From NCBI RefSeq assembly GCF_008033115.1, contig NZ_CP041203.1, positions 4,030,001-4,094,000 of the forward strand: a stretch of DNA of 64,000 bases, given 5' to 3'. Origin of the DNA: Cellulomonas sp. Y8. GTDB taxonomy: Bacteria; Actinomycetota; Actinomycetes; Actinomycetales; Cellulomonadaceae. The notes under the pieces are model-generated. The model made no database searches. It was given only the letters and a program-made list of their open reading frames with translations, and was not told where the DNA came from. The translations under genes were made by a program, and so were the position numbers. Positions 34,309 through 44,354 of the stretch are shown here, piece after piece (position 1 is the stretch's first letter; every line of letters starts with the position of its first letter).

Positions 34309-36821
34309 TCAGCCGATCGCCAGGGGCGGGGCCGCCAGGGGCTGGCCCGAGCCGTCGCGGCGGTCGTCCGGCTCCGGGAGGTCGACCGGCTGGCCCGCCG
34401 AGCCCGTGGCCCGCGCCGGGGCCGGGCCGACCCAGGCGAGGAACAGCGCGTCCTCGCCCTTGAGGAACCGGTGCGCCCGGACGCCGCCGGTCGCGCGGCC
34501 CTTGCCGGGGTAGCGGGAGAACGGCGTGACCTTGGCCGAGCCCGCCTGGGTGCCCGGCAGCGCGTCCGACGCCCCGGCGACCGTCACCACGACCGGGCCC
34601 TCGGCGTCGTAGACCGCGTCGGAGCCCGCGGGCAGCGCGCCGAAGTGCACCACCCGCTGGCCGGCGGCGAGCTTGATGCCCGCCATGCCGCCCGCGGGAC
34701 GGCCCTGCGGGCGCACGGCCGCCGCCGGGAAGTGCAGCAGCGCGGCGTCGGAGGCGACGAACACGAGCTCGTCCTCGTCGGTCACGGTCGCGCAGCCGAC
34801 CACCTCGTCGCCGTCCTTGAGGCCGATGACCTCCCAGGAGTCGCGGTTCGCGGGCGCCTCGCCGGAGCTGACCCGCTTGACCACGCCCTGCGCGGTGCCG
34901 ACCGCGAGCGTCGGGGCGTCGGCCGTCACGGGGACCAGCCCGACGACCTTCTCGCCCTTGTCGAGCGCGAGGAGCTCGGACAGCGGGAGGCCGCCGGAGA
35001 GGTTCGGCGCGCCGTCGGTCGGCGGCAGGCCCGGCAGGTCGAGCACGGACACCCGCCGGACGACGCCGCGCGAGGTCAGCACGCCGACCTCGCCGCGCAC
35101 GGAGGTCGCGACGGCACCGGACAGCACGTCGTGCTTGGACCGGCCGGCGCCGGGCGCGGGCCGCAGCTCGACGTCGGTGCTGCCGGTGCGCGCGACCAGG
35201 CCGGTCGCGGACAGCAGCGCGTAGCAGGGGGTGTCCTCGATCTCGAGCGACAGGGCCGGGGTGGCGGCGCGCCCGGACCGCGGCGCCGGCGCGCCCTCGG
35301 CGGCGGTGGCCACGCCACCCGCGGACTCCAGCAGGATCGTGCGGCGCGGGGTGCCGTAGGTCGCGGCGACCTCCGCCATCTCGTCGCTCACCGTGGTCCG
35401 GAGCAGCGCCTCGTCGCCGAGGATCGCCTGCAGCGCCTCGATCTCGCCGAGCAGCTCGTCGCGCTCCTTCTCCAGCTCGATGCGGGAGAACCTGGTCAGG
35501 CGGCGCAGCCGGAGCTCGAGGATGTACTCGGCCTGCGGCTCGGACAGGTCGAACACCTGGCGCAGCCGGGTGCGCGCGGCGTCCGCGTCGTCGGAGGACC
35601 GGATGACCTGGATGACCTCGTCGATGTCGACGATCGCGATGAGCAGGCCCTCGACGAGGTGCAGCCGCTCCTGCTTCTTCCGCAGCCGGAACTGGCTCCG
35701 GCGCCGCACCACGGAGATCCGGTGGTCGACCCACACCTGGAGCAGGTCGCGCAGCCCGAGGGTGCGGGGCTGGCCGTCGACCAGGGCGACGTTGTTGATC
35801 GAGAACGAGTCCTCGAGCGGGGTGTACCGGTAGAGCTGCTCCAGCACGGCCTCGGGGTTGAACCCGGTCTTGACCTCGATGACGAGGCGCAGGCCGTGCT
35901 GCCGGTCGGTGAGGTCGAGGGCGTCCGAGATGCCGGAGAGCTTCTTGGACTGCACGCCCTCCTTGATCTTCTCGATGACCTTCTCCGGGCCGACGGTGTA
36001 CGGCAGCTCGGTGACGACGATGCCCTTGCGGCGCGGGGTGACGTTCTCGATCCGCGCGGTGGCCCGGGTGCGGAACGCGCCGCGGCCGGTGCGGTAGGCG
36101 TCGCGCACGCCCTCGAGGCCGACGATCTTGCCGCCGCTGGGCAGGTCGGGCCCGGGCACGAACCGCATGAGCTCGTCCAGCGCCTCGGGGTGCAGCACGA
36201 GGTGCCGGGCGGCCGCGACTACCTCGACGAGGTTGTGCGGGGCCATGTTCGTGGCCATGCCGACGGCGATGCCGGACGCGCCGTTGACCAGCAGGTTGGG
36301 GATCGCGGCGGGCAGCACGCCGGGCTGGGTCAGCTTGTTGTGTCGTAGTTCGGGACGAAGTCGACGACGTCCTCGTCCAGGCTCTGCGTCATCGCGAGCG
36401 CGGACGGCGCCATGCGCGCCTCGGTGTACCGGGGGGCGGCGGGTCCGTCGTCGAGCGAGCCGAAGTTGCCGTGCCCGTCGACCAGCGGCAGCCGCAGGGA
36501 GAACGGCTGCGCCATGCGGACCATCGCGTCGTAGATCGCGGTGTCGCCGTGCGGGTGCAGCTTGCCCATCACCTCGCCGACGACGCGCGCCGACTTCACG
36601 TGCGCGCGGTCGGGCCGCAGGCCCATGTCGTGCATCTGGAACAGGATGCGGCGCTGCACCGGCTTCAGGCCGTCGCGGGCGTCGGGCAGGGCGCGCGAGT
36701 AGATGACCGAGTAGGCGTACTCGAGGAACGAGCCCTCCATCTCGGTGGCGACGTCGATGTCGACGATGCGCTCGACGACGTCCTCCGGCGGGACGTCGGG
36801 TGTGCTGCTGCGGCGCGCCAT
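34309..36821 (-). CDS. parC: DNA topoisomerase IV subunit A (ParC), apparent frameshift
   Basis: Breakage-reunion subunit, about 837 aa after correction. It begins [20 protein letters not shown] with [35 protein letters not shown] and the catalytic Tyr in APRYTEARM. At NYD (about residue 160) the frame breaks: minus-strand GACACAACAAG should be GACAACAAG (YDNKLTQPG), i.e. two extra bases near 36338-36343. The other frame then gives [20 protein letters not shown], a coiled coil, and C-terminal beta-pinwheel blades ([20 protein letters not shown]). No GyrA box (QRGGKG) is present; the nearest match is [10 protein letters not shown], favouring ParC. As given, only about 163 residues would be made. 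Pairs with parE. Confidence 0.88.
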
Positions 36822-36922
36822 GCTGGGGGCTGCTCCCGGGATCGGCGGTGCGGGTGGTCGGCGCCCATTGTCGCCGCTCCGCGAGCCTGTGGACCACCAC
36901 GACGCGCGGCGCGCCGGTTGGT

Positions 36923-36928
36923 TAGGCT
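36923..36928 (+). promoter_or_regulatory. -10 element, leaderless GNAT/acyl-CoA synthetase gene
   Basis: TAGGCT, 7 nt before ATG 36936. Confidence 0.6.
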
Positions 36929-36935
36929 CGTGGGC

Positions 36936-39727
36936 ATGGCCGAGAGCACCGGGGGCGCGCCCGACGAGGCGGCGGACTACCCGGAGAGCTGGGAGGCCGA
37001 CGTCGTCCTCCGCGACGGCAGCACCACGCACGTGCGGCCGATCCGCCCCGAGGACGCGGACGCCCTGCAGGCGTTCCACGTCGGCCAGTCCGAGGCGTCG
37101 ATCGTGTTCCGGTTCTTCGCCCCGCTGGAGCGCCTGGGCGACCGGGACCTCGCGCGGTTCACCCGCGTGGACCACCGGGACCGGGTCGCGCTGGTGGCGG
37201 TGACGGGGGACGACGCGATCATCGGCGTCGCCCGGTACGACAAGGTCGGCCCCGACGAGGCCGAGGTGGCGTTCAACATCGCCGACGCGCACCACGGCCG
37301 CGGGCTCGGCTCGGTGCTGCTGGAGCACCTGGCCGCGGCGGCGCGCGAGCGCGGCATCCGCCGGTTCACCGCCGACGTGCTGCCGCAGAACGGCCGGATG
37401 ATCGCGGTGTTCCGCGAGGCCGGGTACTCGCTGCAGCAGCGCCTGGAGGACGGCGTGGTGACGGTGGGCTTCGACATCGACCCGACGGACCGGTCGCTCG
37501 CGGTGATGATGGCCCGCGAGCACGCCGCGGAGGCGCGCAGCGTCCAGGCGCTGCTCACCGCCCGGTCGGTGCTGGTGCTGTCGTCGCCGAACGCCGAGCC
37601 GGGGTCCCTGGACGACCGCCGTGCCGAGCGCGTGCTGGCGGACCTGGTCGGGGGCGTGCCGTCCGCGGCGGACCCCGCGCACCGCACCGGCGCCGTCACG
37701 GCGGCCGGCGGCGACGAGCGCGGCGTCGAGGTGCACGTGGTCGGCCGCCCGGCGCCCGACGGCGCCGACCCGCGCCCGACGGTGCACCACTGGGACCGCC
37801 TCGACGACGTCCCCGGCCCCGTCGACCTCGCCGTGCTCGCGCTGCCCGCCGCGGAGGCCGTCGTCGCGGTCCGCGCGCTCGGCCGGCTCGGCGTCAAGGG
37901 CGTCGTCGTGCTGTCGGGCGGGTACGCCGAGCAGGGCCCCACCGGCCTCGCGCTGCAGCGCGCCCTGCTGCGCGCCGCGCACGCCGCCGGGCTCCGGGTG
38001 GTCGGCCCGCGGTCGTACGGCCTGCTCGCGCACGCCGCGGGCGGGCTGCTCAACGCCTCGCTCACCGAGGACCCGCCGCCGCCCGGGCGGATCGGGCTGT
38101 TCTGCCAGTCCGCCTCGACCGCGGTGTCGATCCTCGGCTCGGTGCGCCGCCGGCACCTCGGCCTCGCGCACCTCGTGTCCGCGGGCAACCGCGCCGACGT
38201 GTCCGGCAACGACCTCATGCAGTTCTGGCAGGACGACGACGCGACCGACGTCGTCGCGCTGTACCTGGAGTCGATCGGCAACCCCCGCAAGTTCTCCCGC
38301 GTCGCCCGGCGCCTGGCCGCCGCGAAGCCCGTGGTCGTGGTGACCGCGGGCCGGTCCGGCCACGTCGTGCCGCCCGGGCACGCCGTCCGGCCCACGCAGG
38401 CCTCGCGGCAGACGCTGCAGGAGGTGATGCGACGCTCGGGCGTCGTGCTGGTCGACAACGTGCACCAGATGCTCGAGGTGTCGCAGCTGTTCGCCCTGCA
38501 GCCGCTGCCCCCGGGCCGCCGCGCCGCGGTGGTCGCCTCGTCGTCCGCCGCCGCGTCGCTGGTGTCCGAGGCGCTGGCCGCCGCGGGGTTCACCGTCGCC
38601 CGCGCGCCGGCGATCCTGCACGAGGACGCCGACGACGCGAAGGTCGAGCGCACGTTCGCCGCGGTGTACGCCGACCCGGACGTCGAGGTCGTCGTCACCA
38701 TGCACGTGCCGACCGTGGGCCCGCGGGACGACCGGGTCGCCCAGGCGCTCGCCGAGCACGCCGCCGGGTCGGGGCGGACGTCCGTGGCCTGCCTGCTGGG
38801 GCTGCACGGCGCGACGCCGGCGCTCACCGCGCCGGACGCGGACGGCGCCCTGCGCACGGTCCCCGCCTACACCACCCCGGAGGACGCCGTCCTCGCGCTC
38901 GACCCAGGCGGCCCGGTACGCCGCGTGGCGGGCGGCCGACCGCGGCCGGCTCGTCGCCCCCGAGGGCATCCACGCCCGCACCGCCCGCCGCCGCATCGCG
39001 GGCTGGCTCGACGAGGCCGGCAGCCGGGCGTCGCTCGACCTCACGCACGAGCAGGTGGCCGAGCTCCTGGCCCTCGCCGGGGTGGAGGTGTTCCCGACGG
39101 TCGGCGTGCACGACGCGGACGAGGCCGTCGCGGCAGCGGACCGCCTGGGCTGGCCCGTCGCCCTCAAGTCGACCGTCCCGGCGCTGCGGCACCGCTCCGA
39201 CCTCGGCGGGGTGCGGCTCGACGTGCACGACGAGGCCGAGCTGCGCGCCGACGTCGACCAGGTGCTCGCGCTCGCCGCCGGCCGGGGCGCCCGAGCCGGG
39301 GCGCGCGCCGCTGGAGGTGCAGGCGATGGCCCCGCACGGGGTCGCCTGCGTCATCCGGTCCGCGGAGGACCCGCTGTTCGGCCCGGTGCTCGGGTTCGGG
39401 CTCGGCGGCGACACCACGGACCTGCTCGGCGACGTGGCCTGGGCGGTGCCGCCGCTCACCGACGTCGACGTGTCCGACATGGTCCGCGCCCCGCGGTCGT
39501 CGCCCCGGCTGTTCGGCTACCGGGGCGTCCCGCCGCTCGACGTCGCCGCGCTGGAGGACGTGCTGGCGCGGGTGGCCGTGCTGTCCGACCAGCTCCCGGA
39601 GCTGCTGCACCTGGAGCTCAACCCGGTCGTCGTGGCCGAGCGCGGCGCCTACGTGCTGGGCGCCACGGCCCGCGTCGGGGTGGCCGGCACCCGGGCGGAC
39701 GGACCGCGCCGCGCGCTGCCCGCCTGA
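36936..39727 (+). CDS. GNAT/NDP-forming acyl-CoA synthetase fusion (Pat type), two apparent frameshifts
   Basis: About 930 aa after correction. An N-terminal GNAT domain (about 25-185: [34 protein letters not shown]) is followed by a CoA-binding domain (SVLVLSSPN...GGYAEQGP), succinyl-CoA-synthetase-like domains ([37 protein letters not shown]) and a C-terminal ATP-grasp ([39 protein letters not shown]). Related fusions are protein lysine acetyltransferases or acetate-CoA ligases; both activities are possible. The frame breaks near 38899-38910 (GACCCAGG, one extra base) and at the GGGG run 39284-39287; correcting both gives a continuous protein. Leaderless start. Confidence 0.87.
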
Positions 39728-39779
39728 CGCTCCCGGCCGGGGTGTGACGGCGCCGCCTCTCGGGTGGGAGGATGTCCGG

Positions 39780-40349
39780 GTGCCTGCACCCTCCACCGAC
39801 CTGCTCCGTGACCTGCACCGCGCCGGGTACTACCCCGACCTGGTCGCCGACGTCCTGGACGTCGCGCTCGCGGACGAGCCCGTCGAGGCCTACCTCGTGC
39901 ACCCCGAGACGACGTTCGACGCGCAGGAGGTGCGCCGGCACGTCACGGTCCTGGCGCTGACCCCGACGCGGCTCGTGGTCGCGCACGTCGACGACCACCC
40001 GGCCGACAGCGAGCACCCCTCGGCCAGCGCCGCCGCGACCACCGAGGCCGTGCCGCTGTCCGAGCTGCGCTCCGTCGCGCTGACGCACGTCATCGCGAGC
40101 CCGGAGCAGCACCGCCCCGGCACCGCCGCCGCCGAGCTCACGCTCGCGGTCGGCTGGGGCGCGGTGTCCCGGGTCGACCTGGAGCCGGCCGGCTGCGCGG
40201 ACCCGGCCTGCGAGGCGGACCACGGCCTGACCGGCACGCTGACCCCGGACGACGTGGTCGTCCGGGTGTCCGCGGTCGCCGAGGGCGAGGGCGCGGTCCG
40301 CGACGCCGTGGCGTTCGCGAAGCGGCTCTCCGCGGCGAGCGCGCGCTGA
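39780..40349 (+). CDS. DUF5998 family protein
   Basis: 189 aa actinobacterial protein of unknown function. Begins VPAPSTDLLRDLHRAGYYPDLVADVLDVALADEPVEAYLVHPETTFD and contains DPACEADHGLTG-type acidic stretch. It looks soluble, alpha/beta. GTG 39780 is preceded by GGGAGG at 8 nt; a GAGGAT element 6 nt upstream is an alternative leaderless reading. It ends 2 bases before the next gene, so they form an operon. Confidence 0.78.
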   Translation: MPAPSTDLLRDLHRAGYYPDLVADVLDVALADEPVEAYLVHPETTFDAQEVRRHVTVLALTPTRLVVAHVDDHPADSEHPSASAAATTEAVPLSELRSVALTHVIASPEQHRPGTAAAELTLAVGWGAVSRVDLEPAGCADPACEADHGLTGTLTPDDVVVRVSAVAEGEGAVRDAVAFAKRLSAASAR

Positions 40350-40351
40350 CG

Positions 40352-41530
40352 ATGACCGCCGCCGCGTCGTCCACCGTGCCGGCCCGGCTCGCGGACGCGG
40401 GCCTGGTGCCGCCCGACTACGAGGGCCCCTCGCTGTCCGGCCTGCTGCCCGCGGTCGCCGACGCCCTCGGCGCGCCCGTGCCCGACGGACCCGCCCGGCG
40501 CGCCCAGCTCGGGCTGCCGGAGGCGCACCGGGTGTGCGTCGTCCTGGTCGACGGCCTGGGCTACGAGAACCTCACCGAGCGCGCGGGCCACGCGCCGTTC
40601 CTGCGGTCGCTGCTGAACGGCTCCGGGCCGCTGTCCGCGGGCTACCCGTCGACGACGGCCGCGTCCATGGGCTCGTTCGGCACCGGCACCGGCCCGGGTC
40701 GCACCGGCCTGGTCGGCTACACCGTCCGCAACCCCGCGAGCGGCGGCCTCGCCAACATGGTGTCGTGGGACGGCCTCGGCCCGGCCCGGGAGTGGCAGCG
40801 CGAGCCCACGGTGTTCGAGCGGCTGGTCGCGCACGGCACCACGGTGACCACCGTCGGGCCCGCCAAGTTCATGGGCTCCGGCCTGACCGAGGCGGCGCTC
40901 CGCGGCGGCGGGTACCGCGCGGCGGAGTCGCTGGCCCAGCGGGTCGACGCGGCGCTGCGGCTGCTGCGGGAGCCCGGCCTCGTCTACCTGTACTGGGGCG
41001 ACGTCGACAAGACGGGCCACCACGAGGGGGCCGGCTCCTGGCAGTGGGGCGACCAGCTCGAGGCTCTCGACGGCGAGCTGCGCCGGCTGGTCCGGTCGCT
41101 GCCGAAGGACGTCACCGTCGTCGTCACCGCCGACCACGGCATGGTCGACGTGGACCCCGGCCGGCGCCGGGACGTCGCGACCACCCCCGGGCTGGCCGAG
41201 GGCGTCGCGGTGGTGGCGGGGGAGCCGCGCGCGGTGCACGTGCACCTCGAGCCCGGCGTCGACCCGCGCGCGGCGGAGGCGCGGTGGGCCGACGTGCTCG
41301 GCGACGACGCGGTCGTGCTCACCGGCGACGACGCCGTGGCGGCCGGGCTGTTCGGCCCGGTGTCCGGGCACGTGCGGCCGCTGATCGGCGACCTGGTGGT
41401 CGCGGCGACGGGCCGGGCCACGGTGGTGGACTCCCGGACCCAGACGCCGGCGTCGCTGCAGCTGGTGGGCGTGCACGGGTCGTTGACCCCTGCGGAGCTG
41501 CGGGTCCCGCTGCTCGCGGTGCACACCTGA
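40352..41530 (+). CDS. Alkaline phosphatase superfamily phosphodiesterase/nucleotide pyrophosphatase
   Basis: 392 aa. Metal-binding Asp in VCVVLVDGLGYENL (about 55), nucleophile Thr in YPSTTAASMGSFGTG (about 100), GDVDKTGHHEG (second Asp/His pair, about 217) and VVVTADHGMVDVDP (third pair, about 255). No signal peptide, so it is cytoplasmic. Probably hydrolyses a phosphodiester; the substrate is unknown. Two bases after the DUF5998 gene, so they are coupled; the two occur together across Actinobacteria. Confidence 0.85.
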   Translation: MTAAASSTVPARLADAGLVPPDYEGPSLSGLLPAVADALGAPVPDGPARRAQLGLPEAHRVCVVLVDGLGYENLTERAGHAPFLRSLLNGSGPLSAGYPSTTAASMGSFGTGTGPGRTGLVGYTVRNPASGGLANMVSWDGLGPAREWQREPTVFERLVAHGTTVTTVGPAKFMGSGLTEAALRGGGYRAAESLAQRVDAALRLLREPGLVYLYWGDVDKTGHHEGAGSWQWGDQLEALDGELRRLVRSLPKDVTVVVTADHGMVDVDPGRRRDVATTPGLAEGVAVVAGEPRAVHVHLEPGVDPRAAEARWADVLGDDAVVLTGDDAVAAGLFGPVSGHVRPLIGDLVVAATGRATVVDSRTQTPASLQLVGVHGSLTPAELRVPLLAVHT

Positions 41531-41589
41531 GCCGGCGCGCCGCCCGCACCCACCCCCGCACAGCGAGCACGACGAGGAACGAGGAGCAC

Positions 41590-42249
41590 GTGGCCGAGCT
41601 GGTCTTCTTCTGCGGCACCATGGACTGCGGCAAGTCCACCCTGGCGCTGCAGATGCACCACAACCACACGGCCCGCGGCCGGGGCGGGGTGCTGTTCACG
41701 CAGAACGACCGCGCGGGGGAGCACGTGCTGTCCTCGCGGCTCGGCCTGTCGGTGCCCGCGCACGAGGTCACGCCCGCGACCGACTTCTGGGACGAGGTCG
41801 TGCAGCGGCGCAGCCGCGGGGCGCGGGTGGACTTCCTCATCTGCGACGAGGCGCAGTTCTACTCCGCCGAGCAGGTCGAGCAGCTGGGCCGGGTCGTCGA
41901 CAACCTCGACGTGGACGTGTTCGCCTTCGGGATCACCACCGACTTCCGGACCCGGCTGTTCGCGGGGTCGGCGCGGCTGCTCGAGCTGGCGGACCGCGTC
42001 GAGACGCTGCAGGTCCAGGCGCTGTGCTGGTGCGGGGCGCGCGCCACGCAGAACGCCCGCACCGAGCACGGGGTCATGGTCGTCGAGGGCGCGCAGGTCG
42101 TCGTCGGGGACGTGGCGGTGCCGGACGACGGCGACGCGGTGGGCTACGAGGTGCTGTGCCGCAAGCACCACCGGCTGCGGATGACCGCGCGCACCTCGGG
42201 CGCGCCGGCGCTGTCGCCCCAGACGCTCGGGCTGCTCGCGGGGGACTGA
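41590..42249 (+). CDS. tdk: Thymidine kinase (type II)
   Basis: Salvages thymidine to dTMP. 219 aa. P-loop FCGTMDCGKSTLAL (about residues 8-21), the DEAQF motif (FLICDEAQFYS), the lasso/thymidine-binding region with zinc ligands CWCGARA and CRKHH. GTG 41590 is preceded by AGGAACGAGGAGC. Last gene of a three-gene run (DUF5998, phosphodiesterase, tdk), 59 bases after the previous stop, ended by a hairpin. Confidence 0.95.
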   Translation: MAELVFFCGTMDCGKSTLALQMHHNHTARGRGGVLFTQNDRAGEHVLSSRLGLSVPAHEVTPATDFWDEVVQRRSRGARVDFLICDEAQFYSAEQVEQLGRVVDNLDVDVFAFGITTDFRTRLFAGSARLLELADRVETLQVQALCWCGARATQNARTEHGVMVVEGAQVVVGDVAVPDDGDAVGYEVLCRKHHRLRMTARTSGAPALSPQTLGLLAGD

Positions 42250-42260
42250 GCCCGGACCGC

Positions 42261-42295
42261 GCCCGCGGGGGCGGCGTCACCGCCCCCGCGCGGGC
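42261..42295. terminator. Bidirectional terminator between tdk and sepH
   Basis: Arms GCCCGCGGGGGCGG and CCGCCCCCGCGCGGGC with a 5-nt loop. Confidence 0.75.
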
Positions 42296-42296
42296 C

Positions 42297-43418
42297 TCAC
42301 TCCGGCTTCGCGCCGAAGACGATCTCGTCCCAGCTCGGCACCTTCGGCCGGCCCCGGCGCCCGCCGGAGCGCGGCTTCGGCTGGTCCTCGGGCCGGGTCG
42401 GCGTCGTGTCCTCCTCCGGGGCGGGCGCGGGCTCCGGCTCGCCGGGCTCGAGCGCGACCGGGGTCTCCGGCTCGTCCTCGGCCGGGCGCGGGCGGGCCGG
42501 CGCCGGGTAGATCCGGGCCTCGGCGGCGGGCTCGGCGTCCACCGGGTGCGCCCCGGGGGCCGCGGGCTCGTCGAGCTGCCCGAAGTCGAACGCGTGCTGC
42601 GGCCCGAAGCCGCCGAAGGCGTCGCCGTCCTCGTCGTCCTCGAGGTCGAGCGTCTGCCGCACGCCGCGCCGGGCGCGCAGGTCGTCCAGCAGCTCGTGCG
42701 TGGCCCGCAGGTCGTCCGCGGGGTCCTCCTCCTCGCGGTGCTGCGCGCGCCCGGGGGCGTCGACCGCCGCGAGCACGGGGCGCACGTCGGCGTCCACGTC
42801 GTACACGAGGTCGCGCACGGCGGACAGGTGCCGGCGGGGGACCGGGCCGTCGGCGATCTCCGTCTCGGAGAGCCAGCGGGCCTCGTCCTCCTCCGCGTGC
42901 ACCGCGCGCGCCTGCGCGTCGTAGGTCCAGCGCGCCTCGCGGGCGTCGTCCTCCACGCGGAACCGCGCGACGACCACCCAGCCGCCGCCGTTCTCCCGGT
43001 AGGCGTCCCAGGTCACGGCCGCCGTGTCGACGCCGCGCGCCGCCAGCCGGTCGACCACCAGCTCGCCCAGCACCGGGGCGCCGACGTCGCGGCCCACCCG
43101 GGTCCCGCGGGCCTGCTCGGCCACGAACTCGCGCTCGGCGAGCACGGGGCCCTCGAACCGCCGCACGTGCTCGACGGCCAGCCCCGACTCCTCGGCGATC
43201 TGCTCCGCGGACTGCCCGGCGCGCACGCGCGCCTGGATCTCCCGCGGGCTCGGCACGCCCGACTGCTCGGCGCGGATCTGCTCCAGCTGCGGGCGGTCGC
43301 GCCGCACCGCGGCACGCAGCGGCTCGTCGATGCGCAGGCGGTAGCGCTGCCCGTCGGCCGCGGCGAGGACCAGGTGCTCCCCGTCCTCGTGCAGCCCGAT
43401 CAGCTCCAGCTCGGCCAT
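42297..43418 (-). CDS. sepH: Septation protein SepH
   Basis: Actinobacterial FtsZ-interacting cell-division protein (DUF3071), 373 aa. The N-terminal domain (ELELIGLHEDGEHLVL, YRLRIDEPLRAAVRRDRPQ) contains an HTH with PSPREIQARVRAGQSAEQIA and HVRRFEGPVLAERE, the most conserved part of SepH. A middle domain includes TWDAYRENGGGWVVVARFRV. The C-terminal about 110 residues are acidic and Pro-rich, ending in a basic GGRRGRPKVPSWDEIVFG motif, also conserved in the family. I chose ATG 43418 over 43430: GGGAG lies 5 nt upstream and the length fits homologs. Confidence 0.92.
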   Translation of the reverse strand: MAELELIGLHEDGEHLVLAAADGQRYRLRIDEPLRAAVRRDRPQLEQIRAEQSGVPSPREIQARVRAGQSAEQIAEESGLAVEHVRRFEGPVLAEREFVAEQARGTRVGRDVGAPVLGELVVDRLAARGVDTAAVTWDAYRENGGGWVVVARFRVEDDAREARWTYDAQARAVHAEEDEARWLSETEIADGPVPRRHLSAVRDLVYDVDADVRPVLAAVDAPGRAQHREEEDPADDLRATHELLDDLRARRGVRQTLDLEDDEDGDAFGGFGPQHAFDFGQLDEPAAPGAHPVDAEPAAEARIYPAPARPRPAEDEPETPVALEPGEPEPAPAPEEDTTPTRPEDQPKPRSGGRRGRPKVPSWDEIVFGAKPE

Positions 43419-43510
43419 CACCTCTCCCATCGTTCCGCGGACGAGCCTGCCACCGCCGGGGCCCGATCCCGGGGAGGCTCGGCGGTGCGCCGCCGGAACT
43501 CCCGGCTGCC

Positions 43511-44317
43511 ATGATCTCCCCTGTGCACGTCGACCTCCCCCTGCAGCCCGTGCTCGAGCTCCTGGGCGTGTTCGTCGGCGCCCTGTCCGGCGGTCTGGCC
43601 GCGGTGCGCAAGGGCTTCGACATCTTCGGCATCGTCGTGCTGGCCTGGGTCGCGGGCCTCGGCGGCGGCCTGCTGCGCGACGTGCTGATCGGCGCGATCC
43701 CGCCCGTGGGGATCGCGCGGTGGGAGTTCGTCGCGACCGCCTGCGCCGCGGGGCTGCTCACCTGGGCCGCGCACCCGGCGCTGCACCGGTTGCGCCGCCT
43801 GGTGCTGGTCCTCGACGCCGGGGCGCTGGCGCTGTTCACGGTCGTCGGGACCGTCAAGGCGCTCGAGTACGGCGTCGGCGCCACCGCGGCGGTCTTCGCC
43901 GGCATCGTCACCGGCGTCGGCGGCGGCGTTCTGCGCGACCTGCTCACCGGCGAGCTCCCCGCCGTGCTGCACCAGCGCCAGCTCTACGCCATCCCGTCGC
44001 TGCTCGGGGCGCTCGTGCTCGCCGTGCTGTGGCGCGAGGACGCGCTGTCCGAGGGCACGGTCGTCGCCGTGGTCGTCGGGGTGCTCGGCGTCCGGCTGGT
44101 CGCGCTGCGGTTCGGCTGGCAGGCGCCGGGGCCGTGGGACCGCGAGGCCGCCCGGGCCCGGCTCGGCCGGGTCGGGGGCGTGGGCCGCGCCGGGCGGGCG
44201 CCGCGTGAGCAGCCGGCGCCGCTGCTGCGCTGGGTGGCCCGGGTGCGCCGGTCGCGCGCGGCGGGCCGGGAGGGCGCGGGTCCGGGCGGCGGCGCCGGCG
44301 GCCCGGACGCCGGCTGA
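43511..44317 (+). CDS. TRIC/UPF0126-family membrane channel protein
   Basis: About 265 aa with seven hydrophobic helices in two internal repeats, each with a glycine-rich kink: GIVVLAWVAGLGGGLLRDVL and AGIVTGVGGGVLRDLLTGEL. This is the bacterial TRIC-type cation channel family. An Arg/Ala/Gly-rich cytoplasmic tail of about 65 residues follows. The true start may be GTG 43523: a CATGAT -10-like sequence (43510-43515) lies 7 nt before it and contains the ATG at 43511. Divergent from sepH. Confidence 0.85.
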   Translation: MISPVHVDLPLQPVLELLGVFVGALSGGLAAVRKGFDIFGIVVLAWVAGLGGGLLRDVLIGAIPPVGIARWEFVATACAAGLLTWAAHPALHRLRRLVLVLDAGALALFTVVGTVKALEYGVGATAAVFAGIVTGVGGGVLRDLLTGELPAVLHQRQLYAIPSLLGALVLAVLWREDALSEGTVVAVVVGVLGVRLVALRFGWQAPGPWDREAARARLGRVGGVGRAGRAPREQPAPLLRWVARVRRSRAAGREGAGPGGGAGGPDAG

Positions 44318-44341
44318 GCCCCGCGCCCGGCCCCGCTCGGG

Positions 44342-44347
44342 CAGGAT
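44342..44347 (+). promoter_or_regulatory. -10-like element for suhB
   Basis: CAGGAT, 7 nt before GTG 44355; first base off consensus. Confidence 0.4.
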
Positions 44348-44354
44348 GGGACGC

